Shown piece after piece: positions 7,596-16,231 of a stretch of DNA of 64,000 nucleotides (position 1 is the stretch's first letter; every line of letters starts with the position of its first letter). A model generated the notes under the pieces. It searched no databases and was not told the origin of the DNA. It saw only the letters and a program-made list of their open reading frames with translations. Where the stretch lies: NCBI GenBank assembly GCA_910576535.1, contig CAJTKK010000016.1:1-64000 (forward strand). Reading direction: 5' to 3'. The position numbers and the translations under genes are program-made. This DNA comes from an uncultured Lachnospiraceae bacterium. Its GTDB lineage: Bacteria > Bacillota > Clostridia > Lachnospirales > Lachnospiraceae.

Positions 7596-10277
7596 ATGAA
7601 CATGGATTATGAACTGCACTTAACGGATTTGATCAGTGTGGAAACTTTACAAAGAATACAAGACGGCTTTTCCAACACAACGGGGATAGCAGCCCTGATA
7701 ACAGATGCGGACGGCATAGCTGTGACGGAGGGCTCTAATTTTACTGATTTTTGCATGAAATGCACAAGAAGCACAGAAATTGGTTATAGCCGCTGCATGG
7801 AATGTGACAGGAAAGGGGCGGAAATGGCCTTGAGGAAGGGGAAACCCGCTGTTTATATCTGCCATGCAGGGCTGGTAGAATTTTCCGCTCCGATTGTAGT
7901 GGATGGCAAATTGTTGGGCTGTATTCTTTGCGGCCAGGTTCTTACGGGAATGATTGATTTTGGGAAAATAAGGAAGACGGCAGAGGAAATCGGTGTAGAT
8001 TCTGAGGAATATGTAAAAGCAGCCAGAAAATTGAAAATAGTCGGAAAAGATGTGATAGATAATGCCGCGAAGTTTCTCAATATGACGGCAGATATCCTGT
8101 CGGAAATGGCGCACAATAGATATCTGGTCTATCAGGCTAATTTGGAAGTTGAAAAATCCGGAAATATGAAGTCGGATTTCCTCGCTAATATGAGCCACGA
8201 AATCAGGACTCCGATGAATGCTGTTATCGGTATGGCAGAAATGGCTCTTAGGGAGGAGCTGCCTCCGGCTGCGAAAGAGTATGTTTATCAGATTAAGGCG
8301 GCGGGAAAATCACTGCTGACGATTATTAATGATATTCTTGATTTTTCTAAGATAGAATCCGGGAGGATGGACATTAGTGAGGTGGACTATGAGCCGATGT
8401 CCATTGTATACGATGTGGCAAATATTGTCATGACAAGGCTGAAAGATAAAGATGTGGAGTTGGTAATTGATATTACCCCGGATCTGCCTAATGGGCTGAA
8501 AGGCGATAATATCAGGATTAAGCAGGTTCTTTTAAATCTGGTGAATAATGCCGCGAAATTTACATCCCAGGGAAAGATTGTGGTGAAAATGGATTATACA
8601 CAGCTAACCTCTGATGAAATTGAACTTTATATCTCCGTGGAAGATACGGGGATAGGCATTAAAAAAGAAGATATCGGGAAATTGTTTCAGTCTTTCCAGC
8701 AGGTGGACAGCAAGCGGAACAGGAATATTGAGGGGACGGGCTTAGGGCTTGCGATTACCCAGAGGCTTTTGACATTGATGGACGGTGATATCTGGGTGGA
8801 GAGCGAATATGAAAAAGGAAGCAGGTTTTATTGTAAGCTTCCTCAAAGAATTATTGACCAGACTCCCAGCATTGGGATTAGGGAACCGGAATCCATTCTA
8901 GTTGTGGGGCTGATTTCTAACCCTTATGTCAGGGAAGGGCTATGTTCTGACGTTGCTAATTTGGGCGTGGATTATATGCTGATGACCCCCAAAGATCTGA
9001 ATACATTTCCGGATGATAAAAAAGTTTTCCTGTTTATTGAACACCCGTTGTTTTCAGAAGGCATAGAGGATTTTATCCGGCATAACCCGCAGATTACGGC
9101 TGTGCTTCTCATAGATTTCTTTGATAATGTAAATTATGATATCCCCAATCTTCTTGTATTGCGGAAACCTCTTTTTGCAATGAATATAGCCATGATACTG
9201 AATGGGGAAGAACTGAATTTTGTTGATGACACGGATGAAAAGGAGTTTGATTTTATTGCCCCGGAAGCTGAAATCCTTATTGTGGATGATAATGCGGTCA
9301 ATCTGACTGTGGCGGAAGGGATACTGGAACCCCTGAAAATGAAAATAGATACGGTAACCAGCGGTAAAGCGGCTGTGGATAAGATTTCCAAGTTCCATTA
9401 TGATATTGTTTTTATGGATCATATGATGCCTGAATTGGACGGTGTGGAAACGACTCATATTATCAGGCGTTTTCATCCGGAATATAATGATGTGCCGATT
9501 ATTGCCCTTACGGCAAACGCGATGGAAGGGACAAAAGAGATGTTCTGCCGGGAAGGCATGAATGATTTTGTGGCAAAACCGGTGGAGCTGCGTTTGCTGG
9601 CCGCGAAAGTAAAGAAATGGCTTCCTATCGAAAAGGTTCAGAAGGTATATATTACGAAGAACTCGGATAAGGAAGAAAAAAAATTAAATCATATTGTAAT
9701 TGGGGACCTGGACGTGAAATATGCCATGGAATTTCTGATCAGCGAAGAACTGTTCTGGAAAGTGTTAAAGGTGTATTACCATAGTATAGAAAAAAAGGCA
9801 AAGTTAATTAAAGCTATGGAAGAAGAGGGGGACTGGACAGGGTATACGATAGAAGTCCATGCTTTAAAAAATTCCTCTAAGCAAATAGGGGCTATGAATT
9901 TATCTGAAAAAGCAGCCGCTCTGGAAAAGGCAGGAAACGCAAGGGATACAGCCATGATACATAGGAATACGGACGAAATGCTGGAACTGTATTTAAGTTA
10001 TCTGCCGGTTTTAGCGCCGTTCTGTGCGGATAAAGAAGAGGATGAAGAGGGGAAAGCAGACTTTTCCAAAGACGTATTGAACGATTGCTTCCCGAAAATG
10101 AAGCTGGCCATAGAAGATCTGGATATGGACGGGATGGAAGAGGTAATCCTGGAAATGGAACAATATCATTATGAAGGTTGGCAGAAGGAAATGTTTATTC
10201 AGTTAAAGGGGGCAGTGGAAGAGATCGACGTGGATAACTGTGAGAGAATTATGCTGGAATGGGAGGAAAAGATATAA
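7596..10277 (+). CDS. PocR-domain hybrid sensor histidine kinase
   Basis: 893 residues, no membrane segment seen, so a cytoplasmic sensor. Order: PocR-type ligand domain (about 5-170) with the cysteine cluster CMKCTRS...CMECDRKG; HisKA with phospho-His in NMSHEIRTPMNAVIG (about residue 201); HATPase (NNAAKFTS, DTGIGIKKED, GTGLGLAI); a degenerate receiver (about 425-535); a true receiver with LIVDDNAV and FMDHMMPELDG (Asp about 607); and an Hpt domain with HALKNSSKQIG (about 755). This forms a complete phosphorelay. PocR domains bind small organics such as propanediol in known regulators. A TTG at 7557 is in frame, but AGAGGACAGG precedes ATG 7596. The 5' neighbour regulator ends 19 bases before. 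Confidence 0.9.
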   Translation: MNMDYELHLTDLISVETLQRIQDGFSNTTGIAALITDADGIAVTEGSNFTDFCMKCTRSTEIGYSRCMECDRKGAEMALRKGKPAVYICHAGLVEFSAPIVVDGKLLGCILCGQVLTGMIDFGKIRKTAEEIGVDSEEYVKAARKLKIVGKDVIDNAAKFLNMTADILSEMAHNRYLVYQANLEVEKSGNMKSDFLANMSHEIRTPMNAVIGMAEMALREELPPAAKEYVYQIKAAGKSLLTIINDILDFSKIESGRMDISEVDYEPMSIVYDVANIVMTRLKDKDVELVIDITPDLPNGLKGDNIRIKQVLLNLVNNAAKFTSQGKIVVKMDYTQLTSDEIELYISVEDTGIGIKKEDIGKLFQSFQQVDSKRNRNIEGTGLGLAITQRLLTLMDGDIWVESEYEKGSRFYCKLPQRIIDQTPSIGIREPESILVVGLISNPYVREGLCSDVANLGVDYMLMTPKDLNTFPDDKKVFLFIEHPLFSEGIEDFIRHNPQITAVLLIDFFDNVNYDIPNLLVLRKPLFAMNIAMILNGEELNFVDDTDEKEFDFIAPEAEILIVDDNAVNLTVAEGILEPLKMKIDTVTSGKAAVDKISKFHYDIVFMDHMMPELDGVETTHIIRRFHPEYNDVPIIALTANAMEGTKEMFCREGMNDFVAKPVELRLLAAKVKKWLPIEKVQKVYITKNSDKEEKKLNHIVIGDLDVKYAMEFLISEELFWKVLKVYYHSIEKKAKLIKAMEEEGDWTGYTIEVHALKNSSKQIGAMNLSEKAAALEKAGNARDTAMIHRNTDEMLELYLSYLPVLAPFCADKEEDEEGKADFSKDVLNDCFPKMKLAIEDLDMDGMEEVILEMEQYHYEGWQKEMFIQLKGAVEEIDVDNCERIMLEWEEKI

Positions 10278-10313
10278 CTGTTATAGTAAGTTTCCGCATC
10301 CGGCCTGAAATTG

Positions 10314-10343
10314 TTGCACAAGTGTGGAACAATATGGTATAAT
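10314..10343 (+). promoter_or_regulatory. Promoter of the hibernation factor gene
   Basis: TTGCAC (10314-10319), an 18-base spacer and TATAAT (10338-10343), with the same flanking words as the promoter at 6527. A second TATAAT at about 10380 lacks a good -35. Confidence 0.72.
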
Positions 10344-10421
10344 GTTTGAAAACATATACTAAATGAAAGTAAATTCGGGGTATAATGTTTGCAGAATAAT
10401 CCAATGAAAGGGATGAGTGAT

Positions 10422-10949
10422 ATGAAGTTTGTTATAGTAGGCAAGAATATTGAGGTTACGGAAGGGTTACGGTCGGCGGTAGAGGATAAAATCGGCAAAC
10501 TGGAGAGATATTTTAATCCTGAGACGGAAGTGCATGTAACATTAAGCGTGGAAAAGGAACGGCAGAAAATAGAAGTGACAATCCCGGTGAAAGGAAGCAT
10601 AATCCGCTCGGAGCAGGTCAGCAACGATATGTATGTATCAATCGACCTGGTAGAAGAGATTATTGAAAGGCAGATTAAAAAATATAAAAATAAGCTGATA
10701 GACCAAAAACAGTCGGCAAGTTTTTTCAAACAGGAATTTATTGAAAAGGATTATATGGATGATGAAGAGGTAAAGATCATCCGTACGAAGAAGTTTGATA
10801 TTAAGCCGATGTATCCGGAAGACGCATGTGTTCAGATGGAGCTTCTTGGGCATAATTTCTTTGTATTTTTTAATGCTGAAACAGAACAGGTGAATGTAGT
10901 ATATAAGAGAAAAGGAAATACTTATGGGCTTATTGAGCCGGAGGCATAA
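10422..10949 (+). CDS. hpf: Long-form ribosome hibernation promoting factor
   Basis: 175 residues from the chosen ATG. The N-terminal S30AE domain (MKFVIVGKNIEVTEGLRSAV ... KLERYF, then EVHVTLSVEKERQKIEVTI) binds the decoding centre of 30S. The C-terminal domain (about 118-175, KKFDIKPMYPEDACVQMELL, then FFVFFNAETEQVNVVYKRK) mediates dimerisation to 100S ribosomes, as in long-form HPF of Firmicutes. An upstream TTG (10389) and ATG (10404) are in frame, but AAAGGGATG is placed for ATG 10422 and the family begins at this Met. It has its own promoter and terminator and is therefore monocistronic. Confidence 0.94.
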   Translation: MKFVIVGKNIEVTEGLRSAVEDKIGKLERYFNPETEVHVTLSVEKERQKIEVTIPVKGSIIRSEQVSNDMYVSIDLVEEIIERQIKKYKNKLIDQKQSASFFKQEFIEKDYMDDEEVKIIRTKKFDIKPMYPEDACVQMELLGHNFFVFFNAETEQVNVVYKRKGNTYGLIEPEA

Positions 10950-11027
10950 GCGGACAAGCGCAAGAGGCTGCCTTTCCCGGGGATATACGGCTGGCGGGAA
11001 ATCGTGAATAACAGAAAAATAATAGAA

Positions 11028-11056
11028 GGTGCGTGGCATGGCCGCGCATCTTTTTT
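11028..11056 (+). terminator. Rho-independent terminator of hpf
   Basis: Ten-base stem GGTGCGTGGC / GCCGCGCATC (two G-T pairs) with a three-base loop and six T residues. It overlaps an in-frame GTG (11029) of the next gene, showing that this GTG is not the start. Confidence 0.88.
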
Positions 11057-11091
11057 CATATATTGCTATGAGATATTTTGGATGGTGGAAA

Positions 11092-12180
11092 ATGCAATAT
11101 CTGAAAAAAATTAAAAAGGCGGTATTGATAGAAAGCATATTGCTTGCATCGCTTTATAGTGTATTTATGGCCGGAGCATTAAAAAACGGAAGGGTTAAGG
11201 AGCAGCCCCAGGCGGTAGAGGTAGGTTCGCTGGAGGAGAAAGAGTATATTAAATGGGTAGATTTTAACGTTTCCTATGAGGCGTTATGCGAGGCGTACAA
11301 ATGGGATGTGGAAACCTATGAAGAAGCGGAAAGGGATCATGATACGGTACATGTGAACTGGATCGAGCTGCTTGCTTACGTGGGAACGAAGCATGGGGGG
11401 GAATTTCCCTCCGGCACAGTGCGGGAAATCGCTAAGACGGCGGAAAAGGTAAAAACAAAAGAGGCCACGATGGCGGAACTGACCAGGGATATGGAATATT
11501 ATGCTTATTATCTGGAAGCTTATGAGGCCATCCTGGGGGGCTACGTAGGTGAATATGAAATACAAAAAGAAACGGGGGAAGGAACGATGGAATGGGAAAA
11601 ATGTTATGGGCTAAAGGCCTTTTCCCCCATCGCAAAAGGGTTTGAATATAGCGATTATGATGATTTTGGGGCATCCAGGAGTTATGGTTATTCCAGGCCT
11701 CATTTAGGCCATGATATGATGGGGCAGATTGGAACGCCGGTGATAGCTGTGGAGTCGGGCTATGTGGAAGCCATTGGCTGGAACCAGTATGGGGGCTGGA
11801 GGCTGGGAATCCGCAGCTTTGATGGGAAAAGGTATTATTATTACGCCCATCTGCGCCAGAATTTCCCTTATTGCAAGGAACTGGAGGAAGGCAGCGTAGT
11901 AACCGCAGGGCAGGTAATCGGCTATATGGGGCATACCGGCTATAGCAAAACAGAGAATGTGAATAACATTAAAGTAGTCCATCTCCATTGGGGGCTGCAG
12001 CTTATCTTTGACGAATCGCAAAAAGAAGGGAACAACGAGATATGGATAGACTGCTATAATCTGACAAGGTTCTTATATAAGAACCGGTCGGAGACGGTAA
12101 AAAATGAGGAAACAAAAGAATGGAGCCGGGTATATGACATGAAGGACCCGGCTGTGGAGAAGTATTTAAAAAATAAATGA
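11092..12180 (+). CDS. Membrane-anchored M23-like (LytM-fold) protein
   Basis: 363 residues. A hydrophobic segment at about 10-30 (AVLIESILLASLYSVFMAGA) gives a signal anchor, so the domain is outside the cell. The C-terminal half (about 175-300) has M23 motifs: HLGHDMMG (HxxxD zinc ligands), the beta-strand block GTPVIAVESGYVEAIGWNQY, and the final HLHWG (HxH). This family cuts peptide cross-bridges of peptidoglycan, or is regulatory if the site is altered; here the ligands look intact. In-frame GTG/ATG codons further upstream lie in the hpf terminator or lack a ribosome site, while GGTGG stands 9 bases before ATG 11092. It ends 13 bases from the convergent CcdA-TlpA gene. Confidence 0.82.
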   Translation: MQYLKKIKKAVLIESILLASLYSVFMAGALKNGRVKEQPQAVEVGSLEEKEYIKWVDFNVSYEALCEAYKWDVETYEEAERDHDTVHVNWIELLAYVGTKHGGEFPSGTVREIAKTAEKVKTKEATMAELTRDMEYYAYYLEAYEAILGGYVGEYEIQKETGEGTMEWEKCYGLKAFSPIAKGFEYSDYDDFGASRSYGYSRPHLGHDMMGQIGTPVIAVESGYVEAIGWNQYGGWRLGIRSFDGKRYYYYAHLRQNFPYCKELEEGSVVTAGQVIGYMGHTGYSKTENVNNIKVVHLHWGLQLIFDESQKEGNNEIWIDCYNLTRFLYKNRSETVKNEETKEWSRVYDMKDPAVEKYLKNK

Positions 12181-12193
12181 ATGAGTATAAAAT

Positions 12194-13513
12194 TTACTGT
12201 GTGCTGTTTACCGTCTGGTCAATAATGCTTTTCATAATATCTTTTGTGATTTGTCCGGGAACATAACCAAAAACATTGCCGTCTGCATTGATCATGAATG
12301 TGGTGGGGTAGGCGCTGATGCCATAGTAGTAAGCGATCATACCGTCCGTGTCCATGACGACAGGGTAAGTGTAGTGGTTTTCCGTAAGGAAAGAGGCGAT
12401 TTCTTCTGCAGAGCCTTCCCTTCCCACATTGGGGGAGGCGATGCCGAGAATAATGACATCGGAAGCATTCTCCCCATATTCTTCATAAATCTCTTGGATT
12501 TCAGGCATTTCAGCCCGGCAGGGAGGACACCAGGTCGCCCAGAAATTGAGGAATACTGTTTTTCCTTTATAATCGGAAAAGGTGTGCGTATTCCCATATT
12601 GATCCTGCAAGGTAAAGTCAGGGGCGGGGACAGGCGCTGCTTCCCCGGCCTGCCCTGGGGCATTTGCGCTGTCATCTGTCCGGGTCTGGGAACTGGCGCT
12701 GGAAGCGGATGCTTTTTCGGGGGAACTGTTATTTTCAGCTTCTGTCCCGTTTTGCCCGTTGTTTTCCCCGGCAGAAGAATAGGAAGAACTGCCGGAAAGA
12801 TAAGAGCTTATGCCATTCATCCAGCCGGTAAACATCATGACGCCGATAAAGACCATAAGGATTCCTCCGAGCTTTACAGTGTATTTTACGGCAGAGCGGT
12901 ATTTTTTTAAAAAGGCGGAAAGAGCATTGGTGAACAGCCCTACGGCGAGAAAGGGCAGGACAAAACCTAAAGTATAGATTCCAAGCAGCAAAAAGCCGGT
13001 AAAGGAAGAGGAAGAGGAGGCGGCTAAAAGCAGTACGCTGGCTAAAGCAGGCCCTACGCAAGGAGTCCAAGCAAAGCTGAATGTGAAGCCGAGGATCAGA
13101 GCGGTAAGTGGGTTCATGGCTAAAGCGTCGGGCTGGAAGCGGAGGCGGCGTTCTTTGCTTAACGCAGCGCTGCCGAACAGCCCTAGCTGGTAAAGACCGA
13201 AGAGAACCACAATGATTCCGCCGATACGGGTGAACCATGTCCGGTAATTATGAAAAAATTGTCCTATAGCGGTAAAGCCAAATCCCAGAAGAAAAAAGGC
13301 GAAGCTGATTCCGAGGACAAAAAACAGAGTATTTCTCATAACCCGGCTTCTTTTATAAAGGATATTTCCGTCTTCATCCACTGTTTTTGCACTGCCGGAG
13401 AGATAACCAATATATAGCGGAATTAACGGCAGGACACAAGGGGAGAAAAAACTGATCAGTCCCTGGAAAAAAACGGTAATGGAGGAAATGCTTGTCTCAA
13501 GTGTCAAATTCAT
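12194..13513 (-). CDS. CcdA-type membrane protein fused to TlpA-like thioredoxin
   Basis: 439 residues. The N-terminal 235 form a CcdA/DsbD membrane domain with paired cysteines in FSPCVLPLIPLYIGYLSG and TPCVGPAL, which carry electrons across the membrane. A Ser/Asn/Ala-rich linker (about 245-295) follows, then an extracellular TlpA/AhpC-like thioredoxin domain with WATWCPPCRAEMPE as active site and a cis-Pro in SAYPTTFMI. The fusion gives a self-contained system that moves reducing power from cytoplasmic thioredoxin to outside substrates, perhaps peroxides or disulfides. No cytochrome c genes are near. The ATG at 13525 is too close to its GAAAGG site, so I prefer 13513. Confidence 0.88.
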   Translation of the reverse strand: MNLTLETSISSITVFFQGLISFFSPCVLPLIPLYIGYLSGSAKTVDEDGNILYKRSRVMRNTLFFVLGISFAFFLLGFGFTAIGQFFHNYRTWFTRIGGIIVVLFGLYQLGLFGSAALSKERRLRFQPDALAMNPLTALILGFTFSFAWTPCVGPALASVLLLAASSSSSFTGFLLLGIYTLGFVLPFLAVGLFTNALSAFLKKYRSAVKYTVKLGGILMVFIGVMMFTGWMNGISSYLSGSSSYSSAGENNGQNGTEAENNSSPEKASASSASSQTRTDDSANAPGQAGEAAPVPAPDFTLQDQYGNTHTFSDYKGKTVFLNFWATWCPPCRAEMPEIQEIYEEYGENASDVIILGIASPNVGREGSAEEIASFLTENHYTYPVVMDTDGMIAYYYGISAYPTTFMINADGNVFGYVPGQITKDIMKSIIDQTVNSTQ

Positions 13514-13705
13514 ATAAAAAACCATGCCTTTCTATTATTAGAGGATTACATAATAACATAAAGAGGGGGGATTTTCAAGAAATGAAGAAGGAATATAATG
13601 GACGGAAGAGCCATCTTAAACTATAATGATAGAAAACGTAAGAAGGTTCCCGCGGTTTCTGATAAAGAAAGCGGTAAAAAATGCGGGGAGAAAGGAAAAA
13701 ATATT

Positions 13706-14854
13706 ATGAGATATAGGATATTGAAACGTTGCGGGGGCTTAAAAGTGAGCGAGGTTGCTTTGGGATGTGAAGGGCTGATTGGAAAAACACAGGATGAGTT
13801 CCGGGCAATGTTTGACCGGGCTTTGGAACTGGGGATTAATTTTTTTGATATGTATACCCCTAACCCGGAGTTCAGGGATTCTATGGGAGCCGCGCTCCAA
13901 GGAAGAAGGGAAAAGGTGGCGCTTCAGGGGCATATTTGCTCCGTATGGGAAAATGGGCAATATCTCCGCACAAGGGATTTGAAAAAGACGAAAGAAGCTT
14001 TCGAAGATCAGTTAAAAAGGCTTGGAACAGATTACATGGATGTGGGAATGATTCATTATGTGGACAATGAAAGCGATTTTGCAGAGGTATTTGGAGGGGA
14101 GATAATAGAATATTGCCAGGAATTAAAGAAAGAAGGGAAAATCCATGCCATAGGGTTAAGCTCCCATAATCCGGCAGTGGCAAGAAAGGCAGTGGAAACA
14201 GGGCTTGTGGACGTCCTGATGTTTTCCGTGAATGCGGCTTATGATATGCAGCCGGCAAGCGAGGACTGCAATGATTTATGGAATCCGGAAAATTACAAGG
14301 ACGGAATGGGGATGGATCCGGAGCGGAAATCTCTTTATGAACTATGTGAAAGGGAAGATGTGGCAATTGATGTGATGAAAGTATTTGGCGGCGGGGATAT
14401 GCTGGATGAAAAGCTGTCTCCTTTTGGGGTGGCGTTCACAGAATATCAATGTATGGAATATTGCCTGACCAGGCCTGGGGTGGCGGCTCTTATGGCAGGA
14501 TGCCGCTCCGTCAAGGAAATCGAAAAGCTGGCATCCTACTATAACGCCCCTGCGGAAGCGAGAGATTATTCCACTGTGCTGGCAAGGATAGGAAAATTTA
14601 AATTCCATGGGAACTGTATGTATTGCGGGCATTGCGCGCCTTGCAGCGTGGGGATTCATGTAGCGGATGTGAATAAATATCTGAATCTGGCGCTGGCACA
14701 GGGAGAAACGCCGGAAACAGTAGCGGATCATTATAGGCTGCTGGATCATCATGCATCGGAATGCATTGAGTGCGGAAAATGCGAAAGCAATTGTCCTTTT
14801 GGCGTAGGGATTATAGAAAAGATGAAGAAAGCGGCAGAGATATTCGGCTATTAA
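13706..14854 (+). CDS. Aldo/keto reductase with C-terminal 4Fe-4S domain
   Basis: 382 residues from the chosen start. The TIM-barrel aldo/keto reductase part (1-285) shows GINFFDMYTP (Asp and Tyr of the family site), DYMDVGMIHYVD and GLSSHNP. The last 90 residues hold a ferredoxin-like domain with CMYCGHCAPCSVGI and CIECGKCESNCPFGV, ligands for two clusters. These Fe-S AKRs are common in anaerobic Firmicutes and are thought to use ferredoxin-linked electrons; the substrate is unknown. An open frame reaches back to 13598, but AGAAAGGA before ATG 13706 and family homology fix the start. A hairpin (GAAAGCCTG / CAGGCTTTC, 14866-14898) without T-run follows. Confidence 0.88.
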   Translation: MRYRILKRCGGLKVSEVALGCEGLIGKTQDEFRAMFDRALELGINFFDMYTPNPEFRDSMGAALQGRREKVALQGHICSVWENGQYLRTRDLKKTKEAFEDQLKRLGTDYMDVGMIHYVDNESDFAEVFGGEIIEYCQELKKEGKIHAIGLSSHNPAVARKAVETGLVDVLMFSVNAAYDMQPASEDCNDLWNPENYKDGMGMDPERKSLYELCEREDVAIDVMKVFGGGDMLDEKLSPFGVAFTEYQCMEYCLTRPGVAALMAGCRSVKEIEKLASYYNAPAEARDYSTVLARIGKFKFHGNCMYCGHCAPCSVGIHVADVNKYLNLALAQGETPETVADHYRLLDHHASECIECGKCESNCPFGVGIIEKMKKAAEIFGY

Positions 14855-14950
14855 ATGGACGTTTGGAAAGCCTGCCGGACGTTGTCGGACAGGCTTTCTG
14901 GCGCCGGGGTCATGGCAGGAAACCGTTCTGTGTTATAATAATTATAGAAA

Positions 14951-15928
14951 TTAGTTTGCCCATGCGATCTGCTGGCTGGTAATCAGGGGGTATGTCCGCA
15001 GGAGATCGGAGTTTAAATTTTCCCGGTTCATATCAACCGCCGTCAGTTGGTTGTTGGAGTAGGTTTTATAATAATATATGCCTTTTGTGGCATTCATGCA
15101 GCAGGAATAAGTCGTAATGTCATAGAGGTCTTTCGGGGTGATGACGCTGCCGCGTATCATGGATACGGAATCCAGTATATGGAAAAACTGGGAGATGCTG
15201 CTCATTTCATCCTTTTCACAAATGGAATTTAGGCTAAGGTAGGCAGCCTTTACAAAGCGGGAAGCGGGGGAGTAATCTCCGGGCAGGCCGAAGCAGCCAA
15301 GCCCTTGGCCGAAGGGGATCAGGCTTTTTATTGAACTGAAGCAGTTTTTGGGGCTGCCGGAAATCAGGTTCATGTATTGGCAGAGATTGGTTGTCTGAAA
15401 ACTGAAGGCAGGATTATTGGTAAGCACGCCTATAGGATTATCATGCAATTCCATGCCCGCTTTTGTGGCTTCCAGGACGAGGGAACCTTCACTGTCTGCA
15501 ATATGCCAATGCAAAGGGGACAAAGGCAGACGGTCATTGAACGGTATGTTGATTAAATGGGTGGAAGCCAGAAGAGCTTTGGCCTCTGTAATAGTAGCGC
15601 ATTTTCCCAGTACCCATAAAATAAGCTCAAAGGGGGAAATGTTTTTGCTGTTTATGTCTTCTGATGAAGGATAATAGGCATTATCAGGGAAATTCAAGCC
15701 TGCGATACACAGGCCTTTTTCATTTACGGCTTCTGCATAAAGCGGATAGCCCTCTTCCACAGTGGCCATGCCGATCATGGCATAATGTTTATCTAACATG
15801 CCGGCTTTGCGGAACGGAAATGGATAGTTCCTTGGCGTAAAGACAACGCATTCGTTAAAGTTGTATTCAAAATCCATAGTGCGCCCAAAGTAAAAATCTT
15901 GAGTTTTCATTGCAATACTAGTACACAT
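14951..15928 (-). CDS. Choloylglycine hydrolase / penicillin V acylase family (bile salt hydrolase-like)
   Basis: 325 residues, the family length. The Ntn-hydrolase nucleophile Cys2 is directly after Met (MCTSIAMKT), exposed after Met removal. Other family positions are seen: FGRTMDFEY (Arg and Asp), GLNFPDNAYY (Asn), VLTNNPAF (Asn) and DYSPASRFVKAAYL (Arg). No signal peptide, so cytoplasmic. Members with this pattern remove glycine or taurine from bile acids or hydrolyse penicillin V or N-acyl homoserine lactones. In a gut-type Firmicute bile salt hydrolysis is the simplest reading, but loop residues that decide substrate cannot be judged here. GAAGGGGAAG precedes the ATG. It is transcribed alone. 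Confidence 0.88.
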   Translation of the reverse strand: MCTSIAMKTQDFYFGRTMDFEYNFNECVVFTPRNYPFPFRKAGMLDKHYAMIGMATVEEGYPLYAEAVNEKGLCIAGLNFPDNAYYPSSEDINSKNISPFELILWVLGKCATITEAKALLASTHLINIPFNDRLPLSPLHWHIADSEGSLVLEATKAGMELHDNPIGVLTNNPAFSFQTTNLCQYMNLISGSPKNCFSSIKSLIPFGQGLGCFGLPGDYSPASRFVKAAYLSLNSICEKDEMSSISQFFHILDSVSMIRGSVITPKDLYDITTYSCCMNATKGIYYYKTYSNNQLTAVDMNRENLNSDLLRTYPLITSQQIAWAN

Positions 15929-16231
15929 GTAGCTTCCCCTTCTAAATGGAAAATGATGGTTTATTTTAAGTGTATTCTGTTTTGCATTTATTATGTGCAG
16001 TTTGTACGGTTCTATTTATAGCGCTGGAAGCAAAAGAAAGGATTGTTTTAGGAAAGATAAGGAAGAGGCAATTGACTCTATGGCAGCGCTGGCCATGAAG
16101 CGGATGAAAGGAAAGACTGGCCCGGGGAGGGCAGCGAGGATGCCAAAAGAACGCTAAAAAGCTTTGCGTCAATAAAAAACCAGATGAAAACGCCGGTTTT
16201 GGGCATTTTCATCTGGACAGGAAATGTTCTG
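15929..16231. other. Intergenic region between two minus-strand genes
   Basis: About 300 bases. It contains the terminator of the chemoreceptor gene (16174-16216) and the presumed promoter of the hydrolase. I see no gene. Confidence 0.5.
16174..16216 (-). terminator. Rho-independent terminator of the chemoreceptor gene
   Basis: On the minus strand an 11-base stem CCAGATGAAAA / TTTTCATCTGG is followed by TTTTTTATT, 16 bases after the stop at 16232. Confidence 0.85.

Noticed and set aside
11029..11091. Upstream GTG/ATG codons as start of the M23 protein
   Set aside because: They lie in or just after the hpf terminator hairpin and lack a ribosome site; ATG 11092 has one.
12251..12910. 219-codon frame opposite the CcdA-TlpA gene
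   Set aside because: It is a shadow on the opposite strand of a clearly real gene, with no ribosome site or family likeness.
14866..14898. Terminator after the aldo/keto reductase
   Set aside because: The hairpin GAAAGCCTG / CAGGCTTTC is good but neither strand has a T-run after it, so I mention it only in the gene entry.
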